DNA from: an uncultured Flavobacteriaceae bacterium | GTDB lineage: Bacteria > Bacteroidota > Bacteroidia > Flavobacteriales > Flavobacteriaceae | Direction of reading: 5' to 3' | NCBI GenBank assembly: GCA_947311815.1 | Contig: CAMZMA010000084.1 | Span: forward strand, 1-6,387 | Length of the DNA stretch: 6,387 nt | In this document: in pieces, positions 1 through 6,352 of the stretch | How the letters are laid out: each line of letters opens with the position of its first letter | Numbering within the stretch: the first letter of the stretch is position 1 | The notes under the pieces: generated by a model | Seen by the model: only the letters and a program-made list of their open reading frames with translations | The model's database searches: none | What the model was told of the DNA's origin: nothing | Translations under genes and position numbers: made by a program

Positions 1-211
1 TTATTTTTAAAAAATGAAAAATCATTCTTATTGAATATATACTGATAACCATTAGTCGCGTTTTTTCCTATATTATGAAATATAAACCTGATTTATTTTT
101 TATTAATGAAATATTAAAACTATCAGTTTTATAAATTATTTTTTCTTTGGCAAAATACTTACACCATATTTCCTCAAAAACATCTGTTAAAAAGGGATTA
201 TTCTTATTCAT
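1..211 (-). pseudogene. FemAB/GNAT-like transferase, 5' part, frameshifted, runs off left edge
   Basis: An ATG at 211-209 overlaps the end of the CapK-like gene by 8 bases and opens a frame of 47 codons, starting MNKNNPFLTDVFEEIW, that stops at a TAG at 70-68. Just before that stop, the frame one base over continues without a stop to the window edge and reads HNIGKNATNGYQYIFNKND. Restoring one T in the short T run at 78-80 would give SGLYFHNIGKNATNG across the join. From memory, this start (NPF, then E.W..yF, then I..IKNKS, then lYf.NiGKN.t.G) resembles the N-terminus of FemAB/GNAT-like acyl or aminoacyl transferases common in flavobacterial polysaccharide loci. The family call rests on only about 70 residues and is tentative. 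The 8-base overlap and matching direction support membership in the operon. The break could be a genuine inactivating mutation, slippage in the T run, or a sequencing or assembly error; the rest of the gene lies outside the window. Confidence 0.6.
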
Positions 212-1586
212 TTTTCAATTTTAAATTATTTTTAATCAACCTAAACTTTCCACTTTTTTCATTTTCAATACAACTTACATAATTTAAATTTAACTTCATT
301 TTTTTACCAACTCTTTCTTGCCAGTTGGTAATAAACTTCTCTTCATCCTTTTTAGAAAAAATGGAATCATCTATAATAATATTAAAATTCAAACTGTTTT
401 CTTGGTTTTGTATAACTTGGAATTTTATTATACCATATACCTCTTTTAACGTGTTTGATACGTTTACAATATTAATTTTACCATTCTCAGGAGAAAAAAC
501 ATAGTCATTTACTCTACCATGTATAGCTTCAACCATTGGTAAGTTATTACCACATTTACATTTTGTTTTAATAGATAATTTAACAGTGTCGCCAATATCA
601 TATCTAATTAGAGGAGTACCGTGAGTAGTAAATGACGTAACAACTAACCTTCCTTCATTAGTTGGGTTATTATTTTTATCTAACACTTCAAAAACACCAC
701 TTCTTATATCCATATGTAAAGAACTGTCAATACATTCAAAAATTAAAGGAGCACCTTCTGAAGACGCATATTGATCAGCAATCTTAGTATTAAAGTAGTT
801 TAATAAAACATTTCTCATTTCTTTGGTTGTAGCCTCTGATGTAGGAAAAATAGTTTTAGTAACACCTTTAGGGTAAGGAATATTATTTTTTATACCAAAT
901 TTTGCAATTTCTACCATAGAAGAAGGAAAACCTACCATATATAATGGTTTGTATTTAATTAAATCATTCAAATAATATTTTAAATAAGCCTCTTTAATAT
1001 GGAAGGTTGAATAGTACCTTACTTTGTTTATAAAATCATATTTCCAAAATCTATTCTTTTTAATATCAGTATTGTTTAAAAGTGTTTTTCCACTAAACCA
1101 AGCAGTTTTTCTACCTAATTTATAGCCATACAAAGACCTAAAAGCGTCAAGTTGTGCATAATCAATATGAATATCTTCTTTTGTAAAAAGAACTTCAAGA
1201 GACTTGCCTGTTGTTCCTCCTGTTTTGGAAACAATACCTTTCTTTTTAGAAATAGTGTAAACATCTTTTATAGAAGACCTTAATTGTTCTTTTGCAACTA
1301 TTGGAAGTAGATTAATATCATTTATTGATTGAATATCTTCCAAATTAATATTCTTATACAATTTCTTGTAAAATACAGATTTTTCTTTTGCAAAATTTAT
1401 AAAAGATATAAATTTTGAATTTTGAATATTTTTTAAGGATTCAAAACTCATAGTATAAGTATTTAATAATTCTTTTTTTTGTTGCTTATACTTACCACCA
1501 TATCTTTTTAAATATAAGTTGCTATTATACAAAGTTAGTATGATGTTTTGTATAAAATTTGGAAGTTTATAGAATAAATTTTTCAT
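204..1586 (-). CDS. CapK/PaaK-like AMP-forming ligase of polysaccharide locus
   Basis: This 460-residue protein belongs to the ANL adenylating superfamily, nearest the phenylacetate-CoA ligase (PaaK) and CapK branch. Family features visible in order are: the phosphate-binding loop SKTGGTTGKSL at residues 120-130; PTSEATT at 248-254 followed by DQYASSEG at 271-278, matching the usual substrate/adenine region D.YG.SE; TPLIRYDIGD at 324-333; C.CG at 343-346; the hinge-like HGRVND at 356-361; and the C-terminal SGKFR at 445-449, whose Lys447 fits the catalytic lysine of the adenylation half-reaction. Length is normal and all expected motifs are present, so it looks functional. By family it should activate a carboxylic acid as its adenylate using ATP in the cytosol; the substrate cannot be read from the sequence. 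In polysaccharide loci such proteins are often called CapK and their exact job is poorly known. The gene starts 20 bases inside the end of the polymerase gene, behind an A-rich leader, and its last 8 bases overlap the FemAB-like start. A role in acyl or aminoacyl decoration is inference. Confidence 0.88.
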   Translation of the reverse strand: MKNLFYKLPNFIQNIILTLYNSNLYLKRYGGKYKQQKKELLNTYTMSFESLKNIQNSKFISFINFAKEKSVFYKKLYKNINLEDIQSINDINLLPIVAKEQLRSSIKDVYTISKKKGIVSKTGGTTGKSLEVLFTKEDIHIDYAQLDAFRSLYGYKLGRKTAWFSGKTLLNNTDIKKNRFWKYDFINKVRYYSTFHIKEAYLKYYLNDLIKYKPLYMVGFPSSMVEIAKFGIKNNIPYPKGVTKTIFPTSEATTKEMRNVLLNYFNTKIADQYASSEGAPLIFECIDSSLHMDIRSGVFEVLDKNNNPTNEGRLVVTSFTTHGTPLIRYDIGDTVKLSIKTKCKCGNNLPMVEAIHGRVNDYVFSPENGKINIVNVSNTLKEVYGIIKFQVIQNQENSLNFNIIIDDSIFSKKDEEKFITNWQERVGKKMKLNLNYVSCIENEKSGKFRLIKNNLKLKNE

Positions 1587-2823
1587 ATTTTTTTCTTTTA
1601 TTAATTAGATATTCTTTTTTAGCTATATAATGTATAATCAATAGAAAGACCAAAAGAATCCAAAACTCCCTCTTTCTAACATGATAAGTATATGTCCAGC
1701 TTGCCATACAACCAATAACAAATGGTCGCATTTTTTTTATTAAATCATAAATTTCAGGGCTAAAATATTTTTGTTTTTTTAATAGTAACAAGAAAGACCC
1801 AATAAATAATAAATAGCCAAATGAACCTATAAACCCAGTCTCTCCAATCATTTTTAAATAAGTACTATGTACTTCATACGCTCTATACGAGCCATCAAAA
1901 GCACCTAAGCCAGTTCCTATAAAAGGATTATCGTTAAAAGCCTCAATAGCACCACCCCAATTGCTTTCAAAAAAATCATCTTGCGAACTACCATCAAGTT
2001 TTGAGGTTACTCTACTTTCTATTTTGTATCTAATTCGCTTATACAATATGGGCGAAATGGTTTCAAGATTTGAATATAAAAAAACCAATACAGATACTAT
2101 AACTAAAATAGAAATAATTGATTTACTGTTTCTAAAAAAAATAGAATAAATAGAAATACCTATTAAAAAAACTATATAACCAGCTATCTTACCTGTTATA
2201 AATAAAAATAAAACACTAAAAATAACAGATATTGAAAGTAGTCTTTGATATTTATTAGACAGCCTAAATTTTAATTTTGATTGTAACAATGGGTAGAGCA
2301 TAGTAATCATCACCATAAAATATGCACCTGCTTGCCCTGCATTTCTAAAACCGCCCAATGCTTCTCCTTCAGTTCTAACCTTAAAAAGCATTGGCAGACC
2401 AAACATTTGTGATAAAATACCATAAAAGCCGAGAAGTGCTCCAATTAATGCGGTAATTATAATAGTTGGTATATAGTAAGTAAAAAAAACATCTTTAAAA
2501 ACATAAAATATTAAGATGCTAAGTAAAACTAAAAATAGATGTACTAATAACTCTATAATAGTTTGAATTGGTATTAAAGAGAAGGGAAGCCCAACTGCAA
2601 ATAATAAAAGTAATACAAAAGATAATAAAAAAATATTGTTAATTTTTAAAGAAAAAACAAAACTTTTAACAAGTAGATGTAGACCCAATATTAAAGATAA
2701 GAACCCAAATAAATCACCATAAGTTAAACGTCCTAAAATGGGATTTCCCATTGGATCATATTCCGTTATTGTATGCGTTATAAACGAAAAAAAAATAAAT
2801 AGTATGAGTAATTTTTTTACCAT
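1567..2823 (-). CDS. wzy: O-antigen polymerase (Wzy/WaaL family) membrane protein
   Basis: This 418-residue integral membrane protein has about 10-12 hydrophobic segments, including residues 4-20, 36-58, 62-80, 88-109, 115-140, 163-180, 196-210, 213-230, 235-251, 330-348 and 387-400. It carries the Wzy_C signature: a large polar, presumably periplasmic loop at about 255-325 containing WGGAIEAFNDNPFIGTGLGAF (289-309) and then HSTYLKMIGETGFIG (319-333), equivalent to the family pattern G.GlG.f...HN.yL....E.GliG. GGFRNAGQAGAY at 157-168 matches the conserved region before the middle helices. Wzy joins flipped, lipid-linked repeat units into polymer in the periplasm. WaaL ligases share the fold, but position between wzx, a glycosyltransferase and other locus genes favours polymerase. 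The ATG shares one base with the glycosyltransferase stop (TAATG), so translation is probably coupled. The family diverges quickly, so the linkage formed cannot be predicted. Confidence 0.85.
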   Translation of the reverse strand: MVKKLLILFIFFSFITHTITEYDPMGNPILGRLTYGDLFGFLSLILGLHLLVKSFVFSLKINNIFLLSFVLLLLFAVGLPFSLIPIQTIIELLVHLFLVLLSILIFYVFKDVFFTYYIPTIIITALIGALLGFYGILSQMFGLPMLFKVRTEGEALGGFRNAGQAGAYFMVMITMLYPLLQSKLKFRLSNKYQRLLSISVIFSVLFLFITGKIAGYIVFLIGISIYSIFFRNSKSIISILVIVSVLVFLYSNLETISPILYKRIRYKIESRVTSKLDGSSQDDFFESNWGGAIEAFNDNPFIGTGLGAFDGSYRAYEVHSTYLKMIGETGFIGSFGYLLFIGSFLLLLKKQKYFSPEIYDLIKKMRPFVIGCMASWTYTYHVRKREFWILLVFLLIIHYIAKKEYLINKRKKYEKFIL

Positions 2824-4103
2824 TAAAAAAGTTCTTCTAAGAGATTTGCTTGATTTTTACGACTATATTTTTCAATTTTATTTAAATCGATATTTTTATC
2901 AAGTTTTTTGTTTTTAAATTGACTAATAATTTGTTTAAATTGATTAATTTGTTTATTAAATTCCACTTTATCTATATTAAAATTCCACCCTAAATTTAAT
3001 TCATTAATAATTTTTGTAGGCTCAGAATAACTTGGAGCGAAATTAATTATTGGTCTTTGTGAAGCCAAATATTCGTAAAATTTTATAGGCACACCAGTAT
3101 AATGAGAAATTCTATTGCCAATAATAAGCCAAAGCAGATGACTTTCTTTATATTTTTTTAAGACTTCGTTTCTTGGTAATTGCCCTAAAAAAACAATAGA
3201 ATTGAATATTTTTAATGGTTTTATATCATTAATAAGTTCGCTTTCAAAATTACCTGCAATTTCAATTTTTAAATCTTGATTAGTTATGTAATTATCTTTT
3301 AATAAATGTTCCAATATATTAAATAATGGCATAGGGTCTCTTACTCCTTTGTAAAAAGACCCTGCGTAAAAAATAGTTAATTGCTTATTGTTTAAAGCAG
3401 AATTATTTTGTAAATATTCTTCTGAATCAAATCCATTATATATACTGTAAAATTTGCTTTGATACTGTTTATAAAAATTTTGATATTCATTTTTCATTGC
3501 GTCAGAAATAAAAGTAATTTTATCTGCATTCTTGAGTATTTTTAATTCTAGTCTTTTGTTTAAAAAAGACTTTATTCCTTTTTTTAGTTGTTCATTAGCT
3601 AAATAATGAAAATCTCTAAAATCAGTAATTAAAATAGCATTTGCGTTTATTTTTTTTACTTGTTTCGCTACTAAATGGTTGGTAAACATTGGTGAAGTAG
3701 AGAAAATAACATCAAATTTAAGTTGGTTTTTATTTGCTTTGATATATTTTTTAACTTTTGGATACCAAAATATTCCTTTGTCTGGAAAAACAAAATAGGA
3801 TAAAATCTTTACAGCATACTTTTTTAAAACCCCTTTTAAACTAGTTTTATTTGTTTTTTTGTTATTGGCAACGGTTCTGTTTTTAGATACTTTAAAACCA
3901 TTTACTTTAATTAAATTAACATTTTGCAATTCTTCATTAAAAGTAGTATCAAACCCTAAAGAACTGTCTTGATTACCACAAGTTAGCACAGTAACATCAA
4001 ATTTATTTTTATCCAAATATTTTGCAATACTATACGGTCTTTGTGCTGCTGGTACATTTGCAGGTGGGTAAGAGTATGATATTATAAGTATTTTTTTTTT
4101 CAT
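2823..4103 (-). CDS. GT4-like glycosyltransferase (GT-B fold)
   Basis: This 426-residue cytosolic or membrane-associated glycosyltransferase has a two-domain GT-B layout. The N-terminal domain opens with KILIISYSYPPANVPAAQRP (residues 4-23), the usual family start (PP....g..R...ak.L), followed by FDVTVLT at 35-41 and ITDFRDFHY at 159-167, equivalent to the D.RDpw motif of this subgroup. The C-terminal domain starts near 242 with TIFYAGSFYKGVRDPMPLF (243-261). VFLGQLPRNEVLKKY at 304-318 and GVPIKFYEYLASQRPI at 337-352 match the nucleotide-sugar binding region; Glu344 sits where the second glutamate of the E-x7-E-type motif is expected. A lysine-rich stretch at about 70-125 is followed by a short hydrophobic patch (YFVFPDKGIFWY, 103-114) that may hold the protein at the membrane. 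It should add one sugar from a nucleotide donor to the lipid-linked repeat unit; neither sugar nor linkage is predictable. Its ATG directly follows the stop codon of the acyltransferase gene with no spacing. It is the only glycosyltransferase in the window. Confidence 0.87.
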   Translation of the reverse strand: MKKKILIISYSYPPANVPAAQRPYSIAKYLDKNKFDVTVLTCGNQDSSLGFDTTFNEELQNVNLIKVNGFKVSKNRTVANNKKTNKTSLKGVLKKYAVKILSYFVFPDKGIFWYPKVKKYIKANKNQLKFDVIFSTSPMFTNHLVAKQVKKINANAILITDFRDFHYLANEQLKKGIKSFLNKRLELKILKNADKITFISDAMKNEYQNFYKQYQSKFYSIYNGFDSEEYLQNNSALNNKQLTIFYAGSFYKGVRDPMPLFNILEHLLKDNYITNQDLKIEIAGNFESELINDIKPLKIFNSIVFLGQLPRNEVLKKYKESHLLWLIIGNRISHYTGVPIKFYEYLASQRPIINFAPSYSEPTKIINELNLGWNFNIDKVEFNKQINQFKQIISQFKNKKLDKNIDLNKIEKYSRKNQANLLEELF

Positions 4104-4685
4104 TTAGCAATTACAATTATCATCAATTTTTATTTTCTTTAAACATTTTTGGCATCTTTTTGCAATAACCTTTGCAGGATTACCAACTGCAATACTATAA
4201 CTAGGAATGTTTTTTGTAACAATAGAGCCTGCACCGATTATAACAAAATCACCAATAGAAACACTTGGTAGAACTATACAATTTGACCCTAACCAAACAT
4301 TTTTGCCAATACTTATTTTATTTACTCTTTTGTGTTTTTTTAAATCGGAATAATTATGGTTAGAGCTAATGAAACTACAATTGTATGACCAGATTGTACC
4401 CTCTCCAATTTCGATACCATTAATTGCTTGATAATAACAGCCTCCAGAAGTTGCTAAACTTAAGTAAACAGTATTATCACTTTGACCTTTATTAATAATT
4501 AATTTTTCAGGAGAATTTACTCTAGAAGTAAAATGGAGTAAAAAATCTCCTTTATTATTTATCCTTAAAACTCTTTTAAAAAAACTATTTACAAAATATG
4601 TGCCGAAACCTGTTGCGTAATATTTACGCTTTGTTAATCTTTTAACAAAAGGAATAAATGAAAATAGTTGCACTAATTTTTTCAT
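4104..4685 (-). CDS. Left-handed beta-helix acyltransferase (hexapeptide-repeat family)
   Basis: This 193-residue protein belongs to the hexapeptide-repeat acyltransferases (NodL/LacA/WcaF-like), usually trimers that transfer an acetyl group from acetyl-CoA to a sugar hydroxyl or amine in the cytosol. Imperfect hexapeptide turns run from about residue 90 (GIEIGEGTIWSYNC) and clearly from 124 (ISIGKNVWLGSN, then CIVLPSVSIGDFVIIGAGSI) to about 156, ending in the typical SYSIAVGNPAKVIAKR (162-177). His110 in SSNHNYSD is the likely catalytic histidine, as in the family pattern ISa.Hd. The first 60 or so residues are less regular and contain the aromatic N-terminal region common in Bacteroidota members. 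The tail after residue 177 is unusual, with cysteines at 178, 181, 191 and 193 (CxxC and a final CNC). The start codon overlaps the flippase stop in an ATGA arrangement, which implies coupled translation and a role in modifying the repeat unit. The acceptor is unknown. Confidence 0.88.
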   Translation of the reverse strand: MKKLVQLFSFIPFVKRLTKRKYYATGFGTYFVNSFFKRVLRINNKGDFLLHFTSRVNSPEKLIINKGQSDNTVYLSLATSGGCYYQAINGIEIGEGTIWSYNCSFISSNHNYSDLKKHKRVNKISIGKNVWLGSNCIVLPSVSIGDFVIIGAGSIVTKNIPSYSIAVGNPAKVIAKRCQKCLKKIKIDDNCNC

Positions 4686-5956
4686 CTTTTAGATCTTGAT
4701 GTTTTGAAATATAAATATAAAAAAAACAAATACATAATAGATAAAACTAAACAATATAATTTTAACAATTTATTAAAAGAAATAGTATTTATTTTCCCCA
4801 AATAAAATATAAATAATGTTGATACTATTAAAAGAATATTTATTATTAAGCCTATCTGCTGTTTTTGATGAATTACAATTGTATTTGATAGAGAACTACT
4901 CACAAATCTAACCAAAGCCAAAGGTATCAATATTCTCGCGTAAGTACCTGCTATACGCCATTCTTCACCGAAAACAAATGCAAAAATAGGCTCAGCAATA
5001 AAATACAACACAAGAAAAACAGGAAAAGCTATGATTATTAGTTTTTTAAGTGTTTTTACAAAAATCCGTCTAGTTTGACCAGTACTCTTATATTCTTGTG
5101 CTGCTTTTTGAAAATACACTTGGCTTAAACTATTGCCAATAACTCTAGAAGGTATGCCAATAATACGCTGTGTTAATGAATAAAAACCTAAAGTTGTAAC
5201 AGAGAAAATGGATGATATTAGAAAATTAATGATGTTCAAATTTAAAGAATTTAAAAATATAGACGGCAACGAAAAAACCGGGAATTTTTTATACTTTTTA
5301 ATTTGAGTATTAATTACATTTTGATTAATATACTGCCTATAATTTTTAGTTTCTTTTAAAGTTTTAAATAACATAAAATTCCCAGAAAAATAAGATAATA
5401 TTTGCCCAAGAACCAAGCCTAAAGGCCCATTATGTAATAACCCAACACTTACTTGCGTAATAGCTAAACTACTAGATTTTGTTATTTGAGATTTAGCTAT
5501 ATTTTTAAATTTTTTATGTCGGATGTTATAAAAATTTAAGCTATTAAAAACACCTAAAAATAATGTGGAGATAGGTACAAAATAGAGCCAATTTTTAATT
5601 TTATAATTACCTAATATTTCAACAATTTGTTCATTGAATATAATAGTAGCGACTAAAAGAATACTACTTAAAATAATACTAATTATAATTCCTAAAACTA
5701 AAATATTAATAGCATTTTCATTGTTTTTTGGTAGAACAATAGCTTCTTCATATTTAGCATTTGCAATAGTGCCTGTTACAGCAGTGATTGCCATAAATAT
5801 GGCTAAAACCCCAAAATCCTTAGGAGTATAAATTCGCGTTAAAATTGGACTAATAGCAATAGGTATTGCCTGAGCAATAGTTGTACCCGTCATTAAGGTT
5901 AGTACATTTTTTGTAAACTCACCTTTTGGCAAATATGTAAGTAATTTTTTATACAA
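4682..5956 (-). CDS. wzx: Wzx-type polysaccharide repeat-unit flippase (MOP superfamily)
   Basis: This 424-residue inner-membrane protein has about 12 hydrophobic segments in the layout of the oligosaccharide flippase family (Polysacc_synt, MOP exporters), and moves undecaprenyl-linked repeat units from the cytoplasmic to the periplasmic face. Recognisable regions are NVLTLMTGTTIAQAIPIAIS (17-36) with ILTRIYTPKDFGVLAIF (38-54); KYEEAIVLP at 69-77; the central KKYKKFPVFSLPSIFLNSL (220-238); GFYSLTQRIIGIPSRVIGNS (257-276) with SQVYFQKAAQ; and FGEEWRIAGTYARILIPLAL (329-348). These match the flavobacterial lipopolysaccharide biosynthesis protein type closely. Length is at the short end of the usual 410-480. 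The start is a TTG at 5956-5954: an in-frame TAA at 5968-5966 rules out anything further upstream except near-cognate codons, and the first in-frame ATG (residue 22) would cut into the conserved first helix. It is the first intact gene of the operon, downstream of a candidate promoter, and overlaps the acyltransferase start by 4 bases. Confidence 0.9.
   Translation of the reverse strand: MYKKLLTYLPKGEFTKNVLTLMTGTTIAQAIPIAISPILTRIYTPKDFGVLAIFMAITAVTGTIANAKYEEAIVLPKNNENAINILVLGIIISIILSSILLVATIIFNEQIVEILGNYKIKNWLYFVPISTLFLGVFNSLNFYNIRHKKFKNIAKSQITKSSSLAITQVSVGLLHNGPLGLVLGQILSYFSGNFMLFKTLKETKNYRQYINQNVINTQIKKYKKFPVFSLPSIFLNSLNLNIINFLISSIFSVTTLGFYSLTQRIIGIPSRVIGNSLSQVYFQKAAQEYKSTGQTRRIFVKTLKKLIIIAFPVFLVLYFIAEPIFAFVFGEEWRIAGTYARILIPLALVRFVSSSLSNTIVIHQKQQIGLIINILLIVSTLFIFYLGKINTISFNKLLKLYCLVLSIMYLFFLYLYFKTSRSKR
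5954..5956 (-). promoter_or_regulatory. Apparent TTG start codon of wzx with A-rich leader
   Basis: The wzx frame is closed upstream by a TAA only three codons before this TTG, and the next ATG in frame falls 21 codons inside the conserved N-terminal helix. The TTG is preceded by an A-rich stretch (AAAACAAAAAA) and no Shine-Dalgarno motif, which is normal for Bacteroidota, where A-rich leaders favour initiation. A mutated ATG or an upstream frameshift cannot be excluded. Confidence 0.6.
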
Positions 5957-6151
5957 TTTTTTGTTTTAATAAAAACTATTTATAAAGAAATTTTTTAATG
6001 TCAAAGATAAACAAGTTATTGTATTTGGTGTTGTTTTTTTAAAAAAATATACTCAAAAATACGGTTGTTCTGCAATGGCTTTTCTTTAGGATGTTAAAAT
6101 AATTGCGCATTTATGTTTTGTAAATGTATTCTTTGTTACTTTTTTAATTAT
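5957..6151. other. AT-rich intergenic leader of the polysaccharide operon
   Basis: This stretch between the AlbA_2 remnant and wzx has no credible gene on either strand. It contains a -7-like promoter element at 6002-6009, a second weaker TATTTTTG match at 6061-6054, and a run of seven T followed by seven A at 6034-6047, flanked by the short complementary arms GTATTT and AAATAC at 6021-6026 and 6057-6062. The only minus-strand frame with an ATG (6110-6039) codes for 23 residues with no recognised similarity. The T7A7 tract could act as an intrinsically bent promoter-upstream element, but nothing in the sequence proves it. No tRNA, small RNA or strong terminator was seen. Confidence 0.55.
6002..6009 (-). 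promoter_or_regulatory. Candidate Bacteroidota -7 promoter element (TATCTTTG)
   Basis: TATCTTTG on the minus strand is an exact match to the Bacteroidota -7 consensus TAnnTTTG read by the primary sigma factor of this phylum. It lies about 46 bases before the wzx TTG, so a transcript starting a few bases downstream would have a leader of about 40 bases and cover the whole operon. No clear TTG or TTTG -33 element lies 17-23 bases upstream, where the sequence is ACACCAAATACAA, so strength and reality are uncertain. An 8-base degenerate match in AT-rich DNA can arise by chance. Confidence 0.35.
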
Positions 6152-6352
6152 AATAATTTTCCAATAACCACTTCTGCTGAGCCAATACGTTTAATCATAT
6201 TGGTTGTCATTTATACCAAAAATAATTCTACCACCTTCTGTATTTGAAAAAGCCACAATAGTTTCTATAACTAGCTTACTAAAAGTTAGTTTAAATTCTA
6301 AGGTTTCATTTTCTCCTTGTTTAATTATATGTAGTAATTTGTTTTTATCCAA
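6152..6352 (-). pseudogene. Remnant of AlbA_2/Schlafen-type ATP-binding regulator, internally deleted
   Basis: A frame from TTG 6352-6350 to TAA 6193-6191 encodes 53 residues containing KQGENETLEFKLTFSKLVIE followed by TIVAFSNTEGGRIIFGIND. This is the characteristic N-terminus of AlbA_2 (Schlafen-like, formerly AAA_4) putative DNA-binding proteins: IkqgE.eTlEFK.sf.kevieti.AfaNt.GG.i.iGv.D. Immediately after, in another frame, 6195-6172 reads IKRIGSAE, and after one further shift 6172-6152 reads SGYWKII. Together these resemble the typical C-terminal end of the same family (I.RIGS.ksGYWkii). The several hundred residues normally between the two ends are missing, so this is best read as one gene collapsed by an internal deletion plus at least one single-base loss (within GAAGTGG at 6168-6174). 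The start also looks degraded: a TTG directly preceded by an in-frame TAA. The protein is almost certainly non-functional. The assignment is from remembered family patterns and is stronger for the N-terminal part. Confidence 0.68.

Noticed and set aside
1961..2149. Plus-strand open frame of 62 codons
   Set aside because: It lies entirely antisense within the well-supported polymerase gene, has no recognisable domain, and is the kind of shadow frame expected in AT-rich coding DNA.
1567..2823. Assignment as a WaaL O-antigen ligase
   Set aside because: The fold cannot separate Wzy from WaaL, but position inside a wzx-GT-capK operon favours a polymerase.
5634..5831. Plus-strand open frame of 65 codons
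   Set aside because: It is antisense to the flippase, and its hydrophobic character simply reflects the complementary strand of membrane-segment codons.
6054..6061. Second -7-like match TATTTTTG on the minus strand
   Set aside because: It lacks a -33 element at the right distance and is pure AT-rich sequence; a similar match occurs inside the AlbA_2 remnant at 6217-6224, showing how easily it arises by chance.
6021..6062. Rho-independent terminator upstream of wzx
   Set aside because: The potential stem is almost entirely A/T with a mismatched middle and no G/C-rich helix, so a functional terminator is not supported.
6039..6110. Minus-strand 23-codon frame starting MRNYFNILKK in the leader, considered as a leader peptide
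   Set aside because: It has no recognisable similarity, lies mostly upstream of the candidate transcription start and is not followed by an attenuator-like structure.
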